This document shows positions 45,416 to 54,035 of a DNA stretch of 64,000 nt, in pieces. Both the position numbers and the translations under genes were made by a program. The stretch is from Methanosarcina barkeri MS (lineage in GTDB: Archaea; Halobacteriota; Methanosarcinia; Methanosarcinales; Methanosarcinaceae). The DNA lies in the NCBI RefSeq assembly GCF_000970025.1, contig NZ_CP009528.1:2405168-2469167 (forward strand). The letters run 5' to 3'. Positions within the stretch are counted from its first letter, which is position 1, and every line of letters starts with the position of its first letter. Below the pieces are notes generated by a model. That model had not been told where the DNA came from. It searched no databases and saw only the letters and a list, made by a program, of their open reading frames with translations.

Positions 45416-45544
45416 AAAAAGGCTTGAGCGAAAAAGCAGGAAAAAGCGTGGTAAACGCCTCTTCAGCTTTTTTTCAACCTTTTTGAAAAAAGGCTTGAGC
45501 GAAAAAGCAGGAAAAAGCGTGGTAAACGCCTCTTCAGCTTTTTT
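45407..45544. repeat. Tandem duplication, about 69 bp x 2
   Basis: CTTTTTTGAAAAAAGG-type fold-back, then GCTTGAGCGAAAAAGCAGGA, AAAAGCGTGGTAAACGCC and TCTTCAGCTTTTTTTCA, repeated exactly once. It separates the convergent acyP and alkaline-phosphatase-like genes, and the last bases encode the C-terminal KKS of the latter. A fragment (TTTTTAAAAAAGGCTTGAGC) is also at 23047-23066. The two fold-backs suggest a bidirectional terminator that has been duplicated. Confidence 0.8.
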
Positions 45545-47105
45545 TCAGGATCTTTGCAATAATCACAATTCCTACAAGATTGACCAATCCTATCAAAAGG
45601 TATCCTATCAGGTGCGTTAAGCTCGAATTAGATTTTCCAGATTCCTTTTTTGAGAACCCAGCAGTAGAATTTTTTCCAGAACCTGAATCTGATTCTGAAC
45701 TTTCTTCACTACTTTCTTCGATTTTCTGCCCTTTTTCGGTGAATTCCAGTACCGAGTCGGTTTCAAGAGTGAGCTCTTTTTCCTGTTCTTCAAGGCTGTT
45801 TCCGGAATCAAGAGTAGCACTGACCGTATAGGTGCTTTCCGGCTCAAGCCCAAGGAAGAGGAACTCGTCATCATGTTGCAGGGAAGCTACAATACTTCCA
45901 TCCTTTACGTTTCCTTCCTTTACGTTTCCGTCTTTCCCATTCCCATTCTTCCTGAGTTCTACAGAACCCTTTTCCGGAAGCTCTACCTTCAGGTTTACGT
46001 GGTCTGTCAAAAGGATTTGTTTCCCTTCTGCAAACCTTGGCCGGTCTGGAATATCAAGAACTCCAAGCAACGTTGGAGCAAAGTCTTCCTGACCGTGCTT
46101 TCCCCTGATAATTCCGCTTTCAACGTCCTGGGTATGCACTATAAGGGGAACGAGCTGTGCTTCATCTGTATCCGTAAATTTTTTGGACTGGTGTCCACCC
46201 TTGGAATCATCTTTGGAAAAGCCCATTCCATGGTCTGCTGTCAGTACAAAGGCAAGGTCATTTTTCTTGCAGAGCTCATAAAGTGAGGAAATATCGTTAT
46301 CAAGACATTCGATGCAGTCTATATACCCATAATTATCACGGTGGTGCCCGCTTGAATCTACAGCGCCTACATTAATAGTGAGCAAGTATTTTTGTTCCGG
46401 TTTGTTTCTGGCCATATACTTAACAATATTGCACGCAGTTTCGACTCCCCATCGGTTATATCCACTATACTTTTCCCGTGTCTCTTTTGATGTGACATAT
46501 CCGGGAGCTTTGTCAGCAGCTTCTTCCATAACCTGTAAAAGCCCTTCAGGTGTCTCTGGATTGTCAGAGGAAGGCTCGTGTTGCTCGAGAATAATTTTTA
46601 TTTTATTTATGGAGTTATTTTCATCCCTGAGAATAACATCCTGCTCGGCACGGATTGACCAGGAATCCCCTCTTTCCATAACCGCAATACAGAGATAGCC
46701 TTCCCTGTGTAGAATATCGAAAACAGTGGCATCTTTAAAGCTTACAAGTTCACTGTCTGCACCCGGATTTCCTGTGACAAGGACAGAATGTCCTCCTTCG
46801 GTAAAAGTCTGAGGTGCTCGGAATTCCAGAACCCTTGCGCTCTCTTTACTTATTTCCGGTATATTCTCAAGTTCGGCTTTTTCAAGGGGTGTGCCGTCGA
46901 GTGCATGTGGCGTAAGTTCAGGATAGATAAAAGGTGCACTTAGACCGTCTACAATCAGCACGACTGCACTCTGAGGTGTGTTAACAGGATTTGCCTCCAC
47001 TTCGGTCAGTCCAGAGGCAGGGGCTGGAAAAATAAAAAAGACACTAAGCATTACAAGAAAAAATAGAACTGAGAAAGATCTGGGTTTTCGGACAATCTGA
47101 AACAT
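45534..47105 (-). CDS. Secreted, membrane-anchored alkaline phosphatase/sulfatase-superfamily hydrolase
   Basis: 523 residues. Signal peptide (FSVLFFLVMLSVFFIFPAPA), then an alkaline-phosphatase-superfamily domain: first metal Asp in VVLIVDGLSAP (about 53), nucleophile region FTEGGHSVLVTGNPGA (about 100), metal ligands in DSSGHHRDNYGY (about 250) and LTADHGMGFSKDD (about 290), and the last His in GKHGQEDFAPTLLG (about 345). A Ser/Glu-rich linker precedes a C-terminal helix LIGYLLIGLVNLVGIVIIAK. It would hydrolyse a phosphate or sulfate ester, or transfer phospho-groups, outside the cell; substrate unknown. Convergent with acyP. Confidence 0.88.
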   Translation of the reverse strand: MFQIVRKPRSFSVLFFLVMLSVFFIFPAPASGLTEVEANPVNTPQSAVVLIVDGLSAPFIYPELTPHALDGTPLEKAELENIPEISKESARVLEFRAPQTFTEGGHSVLVTGNPGADSELVSFKDATVFDILHREGYLCIAVMERGDSWSIRAEQDVILRDENNSINKIKIILEQHEPSSDNPETPEGLLQVMEEAADKAPGYVTSKETREKYSGYNRWGVETACNIVKYMARNKPEQKYLLTINVGAVDSSGHHRDNYGYIDCIECLDNDISSLYELCKKNDLAFVLTADHGMGFSKDDSKGGHQSKKFTDTDEAQLVPLIVHTQDVESGIIRGKHGQEDFAPTLLGVLDIPDRPRFAEGKQILLTDHVNLKVELPEKGSVELRKNGNGKDGNVKEGNVKDGSIVASLQHDDEFLFLGLEPESTYTVSATLDSGNSLEEQEKELTLETDSVLEFTEKGQKIEESSEESSESDSGSGKNSTAGFSKKESGKSNSSLTHLIGYLLIGLVNLVGIVIIAKILKKS

Positions 47106-47286
47106 TATAAATTATTTTTAATTCAAGTTATAAAGAATTTACCTTTTAAAGATAAACTTTCTGCCTGATATCCTGTAATTGCAATCTATTTTACAGGAAC
47201 TTTGCATGAGCTGTCAGCAAAAATAAAACACTCCGTACCAATTTTCAAGTTCATGGGACTGCAAGCTGTACTCCTTGCACTATTCA

Positions 47287-48470
47287 TCCTGACTTTGACA
47301 GTATCCACTAATTGGTACTGACTATTTCCCTTCTTTTTTATCCCAAATGGACTTGACAATTTGTTTAAGTTTATAAAAATTTGTTATATATTCTATGTAA
47401 TTCCATTCATTTTTGCTACTATCAAGCTATTGATCCGATCAAAATTCGCAACAATATAATTTTTGACTCCATTTATCTTGAACTTGACTGTAAGTGTCAA
47501 ATTCTTCAAGCTTTTTTTAATGAATTTTGTAGATATGTGTTTTAGGTCCTCAAATTCATATCGCATCAGCGATATGAATTATTGAGCGATAAACCCAAGG
47601 ATAATCGCTCCATAAATGCCATCATCCGACCACACTCTCAACGGTTTAATGTTGATTTCGTTCTTCAATGAATGGAATATTTCTCAATAAAATCCTTTTT
47701 TCTGTATGTTATCAACGCATCTTCAAGTGTCAAATCTCTGTTTGATTTCAGACCGAAAAATCCTTCTCTCCCATTAATCAGTGAAGCTTTCAATAGTTCT
47801 ATAACTTCCTCGTCACTAAGCTCTTCGAGCTTAGTTCTAAAAGAGTAATTAATCTCAATCAACTCATTATTTACTCTGAATTTCTTAGGAAGCTTTTTGT
47901 TATCTATGACAGCTTTTAACTCACTCACTCCAACTGTTATCTGCAACTTGTCAGGTCTGTGATCTCTGCTATATCCGAATTTACCAAGGTTGGCTTTAGT
48001 CCCGTGAAGAACTATACTCGTCCAATCCAGGTTTATGTTCGTCTCTTCAAAACCATAAGTAGAAAATAGAGAGTCCAGAATATCACACAGAATTTCCTTT
48101 TTGTTACGTCCCAAAAGCTCAAGAGTTCTGTAAAGAACTCTTTCGTGAAAACTTTCAAGGTTTAAGACATCCAGAATTTCTTTTTGATTTAACCATTTGC
48201 CAGCTTCTTTGATGCTAAAATTATCAGTCAGCTTGTAGCTTAACAAACCGATTACTAAACTATTGAGATCAAGACCCTTACTTTTATGTTTACTAAAAAT
48301 ATCACAGAAATTAAGCTTTTCATAAAAATATTGGACAGCAAGAATAGATCCGATAGGAACACATATATTCTTGTTAGGAATTGAGGGAAGGCTCTTTGTT
48401 TTGTGATGTTTATTGGATCGAATCATACAAAACAGAGAGCACTTATTTTTATGTAACTGTCAAAGTCAGG
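47287..48470 (-). mobile_element. Internally deleted IS element of the IS1634 type, with terminal inverted repeats
   Basis: The ends at 47287-47301 and 48456-48470 are perfect 15-bp inverted repeats (CCTGACTTTGACAGT). Between them lies a minus-strand transposase pseudogene. At 1184 bp it is shorter than expected for an element with a ~500-residue transposase, in line with the internal loss seen in the protein. No certain target duplication was found. Confidence 0.75.
47397..48426 (-). pseudogene. IS1634-type transposase, deleted and frameshifted
   Basis: N-terminal part is intact (NKNICVPIGSILAVQYFYEK, then DNFSIKEAGKWLNQKEILD, LDWTSIVLHGTKANLGKFGY, HRPDKLQITVGVSEL). It then jumps directly to KAVIDNKKLPKKFRVNNELI and LTLEDALITYRKKDFIEK, so the catalytic middle is missing. 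After a frameshift near 47680 the sequence continues EIFHSLKNEINIKPLRVWSD, a stop, then HISTKFIKKSLKNLT. This is the domain order of IS1634/IS4-group DDE transposases. Inactive; a 253-residue truncated ORF (47665-48426) remains open. Confidence 0.8.
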
Positions 48471-48700
48471 ACACATTCACTTGCATGTGCATTTTTTACA
48501 TTAAATCTTCCTTTTTACTGCTTAGGGCTTGTCACAAAATAAGTTTATTTGCTGTCCACACTCTTTTGATTTGAATGCGTAATTCTATTCTTTGTGAAAC
48601 GATATAATTTCTAGCAACTCGTTTATATGTGTCTCTGATCCAAACAAAGACATACATCAAGAAACAGTGAACTAAGGATAAGGAGCCTGAAAATATACTC

Positions 48701-49543
48701 TCAAATTTTCTTTATTATCTCCAGACAGTTCTTTGCTTCCCTCAGAGGATAATCCTTACAGTTCGTATTAGACTTAAACATTGCAATTCTCAGCAGGCCG
48801 TAAGCCATATAAAACGGGATAACTTTAGTTATTTTTCGGAATTCTTTTTCATCTTTGCTGTAATGCCTCAGAAAATGGTGAATATAAGGCTCTGCTTTCT
48901 GGCTCGATCCCTTCCGCGCAAAATAGTACTTAAGTTCAGCACAAAGTATCCCTAGATCACATGCAAAATGCCCGTGTCGGGATGCGAGGTCGAAGTCCAG
49001 TAAATACGACCTTTCCTTATGGAATACAAAGTTTACAGGAGTAGAATCGTTATGAATCATACAACCGTTTTTTATGTCCAGGAGGGAACTATGCCACCAT
49101 TTTCCAAGCAAGCGTTTATATTCTTTTTTCATACGCCGGTTGATTTTGAGGTGATTCAAAACATAATGAAATTTTGAAAATTCATTTTCTTTATCATAAT
49201 ATGTCTGCGTATTTTCGTGAAGCTTTCGAAGCATATCTGCTATAAGTTCTAACTTTTCTTCAAGCTCCTTCCTGTGCTTGAAGTACCAGAATAAAGGTTT
49301 TCCGGATACATATTTACTGACCAGAACACAATTAAAATCTTTATTTATTGCAATAGGTTCAGGAACATCAATTATTTTTCGAGCTTTTTTAAGATCCTCA
49401 TACTCTTTCTTCATTAAACTGTAACTGTCATATTTTTTGATCACTCCCGTAGGTACTGCAAAAAATTTGGCTATAACAGTGAGTTTTTCCCCTTTAAATT
49501 CATATTTACAGATCCTATGCGATGCATGACTGAGTTTAAACAT
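48701..49543 (-). CDS. Protein-kinase-fold phosphotransferase (APH-like), probably 5'-truncated
   Basis: 280 residues from ATG at 49543. The kinase core is clear: KKEYEDLKKARKIIDVPEPI, catalytic HNDSTPVNFVF (about residue 164) and metal-binding LLDFDLASRHGH (about 182), as in aminoglycoside/choline phosphotransferases. The reading frame, however, stays open and protein-like upstream to 49753 (DGGDFVASFEYIRTVKPGDT, then FRDWLVEGLGDRIQNKGCEV) with no ATG, GTG or TTG, and the ATG at 49543 lacks a ribosome site and falls inside the N-lobe. So the gene has probably lost its 5' end, or uses an unusual start. Substrate unknown. Confidence 0.7.
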   Translation of the reverse strand: MFKLSHASHRICKYEFKGEKLTVIAKFFAVPTGVIKKYDSYSLMKKEYEDLKKARKIIDVPEPIAINKDFNCVLVSKYVSGKPLFWYFKHRKELEEKLELIADMLRKLHENTQTYYDKENEFSKFHYVLNHLKINRRMKKEYKRLLGKWWHSSLLDIKNGCMIHNDSTPVNFVFHKERSYLLDFDLASRHGHFACDLGILCAELKYYFARKGSSQKAEPYIHHFLRHYSKDEKEFRKITKVIPFYMAYGLLRIAMFKSNTNCKDYPLREAKNCLEIIKKI

Positions 49544-49753
49544 TCGAACTTCACAACCCTTATTCTGTATTCTATCCCCAAGGCCCTCTACAAGCCAGTC
49601 CCTAAAAGTGTCACCTGGCTTTACTGTCCGAATGTATTCAAAAGATGCTACAAAATCCCCTCCATCATACTTGAATGGCTGTGAGCCTTGATTAATGTAG
49701 CTATCCAGTGATAGTTTATATCTTGAGAAACATTGAAAAAAGTAAGATTTTTG
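49544..49753 (-). pseudogene. In-frame upstream extension of the kinase-like gene
   Basis: Seventy codons continuous with the kinase ORF, open from a TAA at 49754-49756. No standard start codon exists in it. Reads as a true N-terminal domain (QPFKYDGGDFVASFEY). It is either the remainder of a truncated gene or part of the active protein. Confidence 0.6.
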
Positions 49754-49756
49754 TTA

Positions 49757-50000
49757 AGGATTACCGTTTAGAATCCTTGTCAATCATCTATGATTAAATT
49801 CTGCCTTTTTGTTACTTTCTGACCATTAATCATAAAAAATGATGTAAAAAATAAAAAAACTATATGAAAATGAATGTGTATAAAAAAATCAACGCTTTAT
49901 TTAAAATGTACAAAATCTATATAACATCAAGTACGTTCTAGGCGGTTAATATTTGGATTGTAAGAATTAACGTAGATAATAACGCTTTTTGGACAGGTTC
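49757..50000. other. Intergenic region without recognisable gene
   Basis: AT-rich spacer. A short inverted pair, GGATTACCGTTTAGAATCC, at 49757-49776 could be the end of a lost element. Nothing else seen. Confidence 0.35.
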
Positions 50001-51131
50001 TTAATCAGATTTTTCAAAGAGGGCAGGATGCTTTTCTTTTAATTGTATGAAAAGTTTTTCATCTAATTTTGCATTATAAAGTGTTTTTACATTAGAAAGC
50101 TGGTCAACTAATAAATGCTGAGCACCTTCTAGATTTGCCTCCTTAAATTTAGCCCCTTGAAGATTAGCTTTTCTGAAGTTAACTCTTTGAAGGTCAGCTC
50201 CATTAAAATTAGCCTCTTTAAGATTAGCTCTTTGAAGATTGGCACCCTCAAGTTTAGCATTTATAAGGTTAGCTCCCTGGAAGTTAGTCCCTTTAAGGTT
50301 AGCTTTTTGAAGTTTAGCACTTATAAGTTTAGATTTTATAAAGTTAGCTCCTTGAAGGATAGCTTCTTTAAGTTTGGCCTCTTCAAGGTTAGTTTCCTCA
50401 AATTCAGCTTTTTTAAGATTAGCTCCTTTAAGTTTAGCTTTTTCAAAATTAGCCTTTCCAAGGTAAGCCCTTTGAAGATTAGCTTTTCTGAGGTCAGTTC
50501 TTTGTAGATTAGCTTCTTGAAGATTAGCTCCTTGCAGGTCAGCTCTTTGAAGGTTAGCCTCTTCAAGGTCGGCTCTTTGAAGGTCAGCTCCCTGAAGGTT
50601 AGCTTTTTCAAGACCAGTTCGTATAAGGCTAGTTTCTTTAAGGTTAGCTCCTTGAAGGTTAGCTTTTTCAAGGTCAGCTCCTTGCAGGTCAGCTCCTTGA
50701 AGATTAGCCTCTTGAAGATCAGCTTCACAGAATATAGCTCCTTGAAGGTTAGCCCTTTCAAGGTTTGCTTCTACAAGGTCTGTTCTTTGGAGGTTAGCTT
50801 CTTGAAGGTTAACTTCATGGAGGTCAGTTCTTTGAAGGCTAGCTCCTTGAAGATTGGCTTCTTTAAGGTTAGCTCCTTGCAGGTCTGCTCCATAAAGTGT
50901 GGCCACTTGAAGTTTAGCTCCTTGAAGATTGGCCTCTTGAAAATTAACTCCTTGAAGTTCAGTTGCCTGGAGATTAGCCTCTTTAAGGTTAGCTCCTTTA
51001 AAGCTAGCTCCATGGAGGTTAGAACCTATAAAATTTGCCTTTTCAAGATCAACTTCTATAAAGTCGGCTCCTTCAAGCTTAGTCTTTATAAAGTTAGCTC
51101 CTCGAAGATCTTTTTTTTCTTTATCGTCCAT
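50001..51131 (-). CDS. Pentapeptide-repeat protein
   Basis: 376 residues, of which about 10-355 are an unbroken run of some 65-70 pentapeptides of the A(D/N)L(Q/K)x type (GANLQEANLQRTDLRKANLQ is a sample). This folds as a right-handed quadrilateral beta-helix about 17 coils long. A short non-repeat cap (HLLVDQLSNVKTLYNAKLDE, then KHPALFEKS) closes the C-terminus. No signal peptide or membrane helix, so cytosolic. Pentapeptide proteins can mimic DNA or act as scaffolds, but function cannot be derived from the repeat. The 15-bp DNA repetition opens long frames on both strands. Single gene. Confidence 0.93.
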   Translation of the reverse strand: MDDKEKKDLRGANFIKTKLEGADFIEVDLEKANFIGSNLHGASFKGANLKEANLQATELQGVNFQEANLQGAKLQVATLYGADLQGANLKEANLQGASLQRTDLHEVNLQEANLQRTDLVEANLERANLQGAIFCEADLQEANLQGADLQGADLEKANLQGANLKETSLIRTGLEKANLQGADLQRADLEEANLQRADLQGANLQEANLQRTDLRKANLQRAYLGKANFEKAKLKGANLKKAEFEETNLEEAKLKEAILQGANFIKSKLISAKLQKANLKGTNFQGANLINAKLEGANLQRANLKEANFNGADLQRVNFRKANLQGAKFKEANLEGAQHLLVDQLSNVKTLYNAKLDEKLFIQLKEKHPALFEKSD

Positions 51132-51236
51132 TTATAATCACTCAGATCTAGATTTAAATAAACATTGCTATCTTACAATTGACTTAATTCAAATTTTAAG
51201 GAATACGAAATTCAATTAATATGTTTATAGATATAA

Positions 51237-51355
51237 TAGGACTTGCGCAGTTGAACTGAAAAATCAACAGCATCAGACCGTTAGCTGTCTAAAACGTAAC
51301 TTTAAGTTACAGTCTTTTACGTAATTGATTTTGTTCCTCAAGTACATAAATCCTA
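51237..51355. repeat. TIR element family B, copy 2
   Basis: Left end TAGGACTTGCGCAGTTGAAC, then AAAAATCAACAGCATCAGAC; right end in reverse complement TAGGATTTATGTACTTGAGG, then AAAATCAATTAC. Matches copy 1 at 42061-42182 in both ends. Non-coding. Confidence 0.75.
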
Positions 51356-52047
51356 TATAAGCAACCTCAATATGCTCAAATAATTTTTTATGCTTTTCTT
51401 GATTCAGTTTCCAAAACAAAATATGAATTCTCCGAGTTTGGAAAAAATTCATGCAGTATCTCAAATTTGCTGTAAATTTGAAGTCAAGTTTTTGCGTACT
51501 ACGGAGAAATTGATCTTTCTATATGGAATTTTCTACCCAATAACTTATTGAGATTTGTGATTTTTCTGAAAAATTTGCACACTGTAGATATTCAAAGCTA
51601 TTAAAACCTGGAAAAAACTACATTTATACTTAAAAGTAGTTGTCAAAAAATAATTGTTATAAAATAAAAAATTAAACCAGTTACTACTTAACCAATTACT
51701 ATTTAACCAGTTACTATTTATAGATATTTATAAGTAACTTTTTTGAGAAATCAACATCTTCAACCACTTGCTTTTCAACATATTAAAACATTTAAGTGAC
51801 ATTTAGGCAATATTTTTGCACTAAACTCTTCGCTTGATTCTTATTTCAATGACCTTCAAGTTTCAATGGAATATACGCCTCAATGTGAAGAATTTGCTTT
51901 TGTTTTATCCTGAAATTTCACAAACTTGGGCTCTGCACATCATCGTTTTTCACTTTGTGTACACTATAATTTCCTGTTCATGCGTAAGTTTCCTGTTCAT
52001 GCGTAAATTTAGAGAATAGATGCAGAGTTAATCCAAAGTATTCTAAG
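51356..52047. other. Intergenic region with minor repeats
   Basis: At 51675-51720 the unit TTAACCAGTTACTATTTA (18 bp) occurs about three times; at 51975-52006 TTTCCTGTTCATGCGTAA is duplicated. No gene supported. Confidence 0.5.
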
Positions 52048-52257
52048 AGGCTGTCTTAAAATTCAAATCATTTCTACAATTGGATAATAGGCAACGTTTC
52101 GTTTAAATTCATATTACGCACTAGATGTATAAAATCAAACACAATAAACGCCATGGTTTAAACTTTTGTTTTAGACATTATAGTTTGACTCCGTTATCAA
52201 TTTAAATGCATAAGTCCTATCCAAATTATAGAACCAGATTTAATTTTAAGACACGCT
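52048..52257. mobile_element. 210-bp TIR element (family C) with CTAAG target duplication
   Basis: Ends AGGCTGTCTTAAAATT and, in reverse complement, AGCGTGTCTTAAAATT are inverted repeats of 16 bp with two mismatches. CTAAG flanks it at 52043-52047 and 52258-52262, fitting a 5-bp target duplication. A solo end of family B (ATAAGTCCTAT) is inside at about 52211. No coding content. Confidence 0.75.
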
Positions 52258-52316
52258 CTAAGATGAAATATCAACCAACTAAAAGTGTACGATCTATGTT
52301 TGTTTACTCAGAGAGG

Positions 52317-52997
52317 TTAGTTTAACTTTGTACCACATTCTCCGCAGAACCTGGTACCAATGGATACCTTGTTACCACAGTTTGGACATTTTGTGAGGGT
52401 AAGAGGTGCTCCGCAGTTATTGCAGAATTTTCCTTCACCTGAGGGTTTGCCGCATTCAGGACATAAAGTTTGCCTTCTCTCTATATTGCCTTTAAATACA
52501 TTTGCATTTTCAGCTTTATCCCTCATTTCATCTACCATGCGTTCTGCTCTTATTGCAGTCAGCTCAACATTTTCTCTTGGCGCACATTCTACACAGAGAT
52601 TATCCTGCTCATTCCAGTCTGCTTCACAGACATAGTGTTTGCATCTCGGACACCTGAAGAAATGTTCTTTTGCCTCATTCTGGGCTATTTCAAAGGCATC
52701 TTCCCACTCCTTACGCCATTCAGGAGACATTCCCTGTTTTCGGTCGTTGAGTATATCCACGCCTCTTTCCAGTGCATTCCCAACACCGTACTGGCCTACA
52801 AGGTCGGAGCCTGCAGAGAGGGCTCTTCCAACCATGCCGAACAGGCCTGTCTTCTTATATGTTTTGGATTCGATGAATCTTGTTTTGTAGCCGTCTTCAC
52901 AGATGTCACAGTAGAAAGTAAACTGGAAACCTGCTTCTGAACTGTTGTCTTCATAGTTCCTTGTAAAAGGTTGGAGTTGTGATGTCTTGAATCCTAT
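52317..52997 (-). CDS. Zinc-ribbon protein, apparently with an ATA start codon
   Basis: 226 residues if started at the ATA (complement of 52995-52997), 172 if at the internal ATG (52835). The N-terminal extension reads GFKTSQLQPFTRNYEDNSSE and YCDICEDGYKTRF and clearly belongs to the protein; GAGGTGAT stands about 5 bases before the ATA, while the ATG at 52835 has no ribosome site. Following features: Gly-rich segment GLFGMVGRALSAGSDLVGQY, CPRCKHYV...CVEC, then CPECGKPSGEGKFCNNCG and CPNCGNKVSIGTRFCGECG, i.e. at least four CxxC ribbons. Its start is 4 bp after the stop of the next zinc-ribbon gene, so the pair is one operon. Function unknown. Confidence 0.75.
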   Translation of the reverse strand: MGFKTSQLQPFTRNYEDNSSEAGFQFTFYCDICEDGYKTRFIESKTYKKTGLFGMVGRALSAGSDLVGQYGVGNALERGVDILNDRKQGMSPEWRKEWEDAFEIAQNEAKEHFFRCPRCKHYVCEADWNEQDNLCVECAPRENVELTAIRAERMVDEMRDKAENANVFKGNIERRQTLCPECGKPSGEGKFCNNCGAPLTLTKCPNCGNKVSIGTRFCGECGTKLN

Positions 52998-53001
52998 ATT
53001 A

Positions 53002-53331
53002 TCACCTCAACGGTTTACCGCATTTGATACAATTCTTGCTTGCAGGGGACTGCAGGGTCCGACATTTCGGATTGGGGCAGGCAATGACAATAGGAGCACC
53101 GCAATTGCTGCATTTATCTCCAAGGAATGTTTCTTTTCCGCAATTATTACATGTGGTCCACAGCAAAACGCCGCAGTGCCCGCAAACTTTTGCCCCGTCT
53201 TCAAGAGGGTATCTACATAAAGGGCATCTCATAGGCCCTAGAGGGTCCTCATGCGTACAGAACGGACAGAAATTAGAATCACGCGCGATTAATTTACCGC
53301 AATATTTACACGGATGTTTATAACTGGCCAT
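53002..53331 (-). CDS. Double zinc-ribbon protein
   Basis: 109 residues and sixteen cysteines arranged as CxxC pairs: CKYCG...CPFC, CPLCR...CGHCG, CNNCG...CSNCG and CPNPKC...CIKCGKP. This gives about four zinc knuckles (double zinc ribbon, DZR type). Cytosolic, basic. GGGGAAAA precedes the ATG. First gene of the pair with the longer zinc-ribbon protein (52317). Such proteins often recruit other proteins or RNA/DNA; the partner is not visible here. Confidence 0.88.
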   Translation of the reverse strand: MASYKHPCKYCGKLIARDSNFCPFCTHEDPLGPMRCPLCRYPLEDGAKVCGHCGVLLWTTCNNCGKETFLGDKCSNCGAPIVIACPNPKCRTLQSPASKNCIKCGKPLR

Positions 53332-53549
53332 CTTTTCCCCTTCATAAACTTTTTATTTACCTAAAAGATGCCTGACAAATATACTATTAATAATTATTGT
53401 ATTTTAGTTTTTTAAATTTTCTATATTGACTTGCAATATTCAGGGTATCTAAAAATCAGACTTGAGCTCTGGTCAGTTTCTCAATGAAATGGCGCAAAAT
53501 CACGTATTAACAGGAAAGTTTTGAGAAACTCAAAACTATAATTCTATAT

Positions 53550-53738
53550 ATGGGAAAAAATTATTGTATAAACATGGCAGAATCGATCGGCAATCTCCTC
53601 TCCACTTTGAAACAAAATATTCCTTATTTTAAAGACCACGACATAAGTTCTGAAGTGATGCTTGGAGCATTGCTGCATTTATTCCTGATCATTTGCTTTA
53701 TCGTTTTATTTTACCTGTTAGTTAGAAAGTTCATGTAA
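53550..53738 (+). CDS. Small membrane protein, 62 residues
   Basis: Polar N-terminal half with an amphipathic segment (ESIGNLLSTLKQNIPYF) and one C-terminal hydrophobic helix LHLFLIICFIVLFYLLVRKF. The second ATG (53574, MAESIGN) is an equally possible start, since neither has a strong ribosome site. It reads away from the zinc-ribbon pair. No family recognised. Confidence 0.55.
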   Translation: MGKNYCINMAESIGNLLSTLKQNIPYFKDHDISSEVMLGALLHLFLIICFIVLFYLLVRKFM

Positions 53739-53886
53739 CTCCAGAAGATACTCCCAAATACCGTGATTAATCCAGGCAGGCAGTGGAAAACGGAGTTCAC
53801 AATTAAGGATGAACATTAATGTAACGTCGACAGAGACCGTTGTAGAAATTTTCTGAGATGTAGAAAACACAAGAAATTATGAAGCT

Positions 53887-53966
53887 GATTATTAAAAAAC
53901 TGATTATAAAAAAGTTGATTATAAAAAAGTTGATTATAAAAAAGTCGATTATAAAAAAGTCGATTA
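53887..53966. repeat. Tandem repeat, 15 bp x 5
   Basis: Unit GATTATAAAAAAGTT (variants ACT, GTC). Lies in the spacer downstream of the small membrane protein gene. Confidence 0.9.
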
Positions 53967-54035
53967 ATTGAGCTGAGTGGGCTGAATATTTATAATTATT
54001 TCAGCCTTTTGCAGCTGATTTAATAAAAGTTTTTT

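Noticed and set aside
46378-46698. Plus-strand ORF opposite the phosphatase-like gene
   Set aside because: Antisense shadow, no ribosome site or motif.
50157-51137. Long plus-strand and alternate minus-strand ORFs across the pentapeptide gene
   Set aside because: They are shadows created by the 15-bp period. Only the A(D/N)LxX frame gives a known fold.
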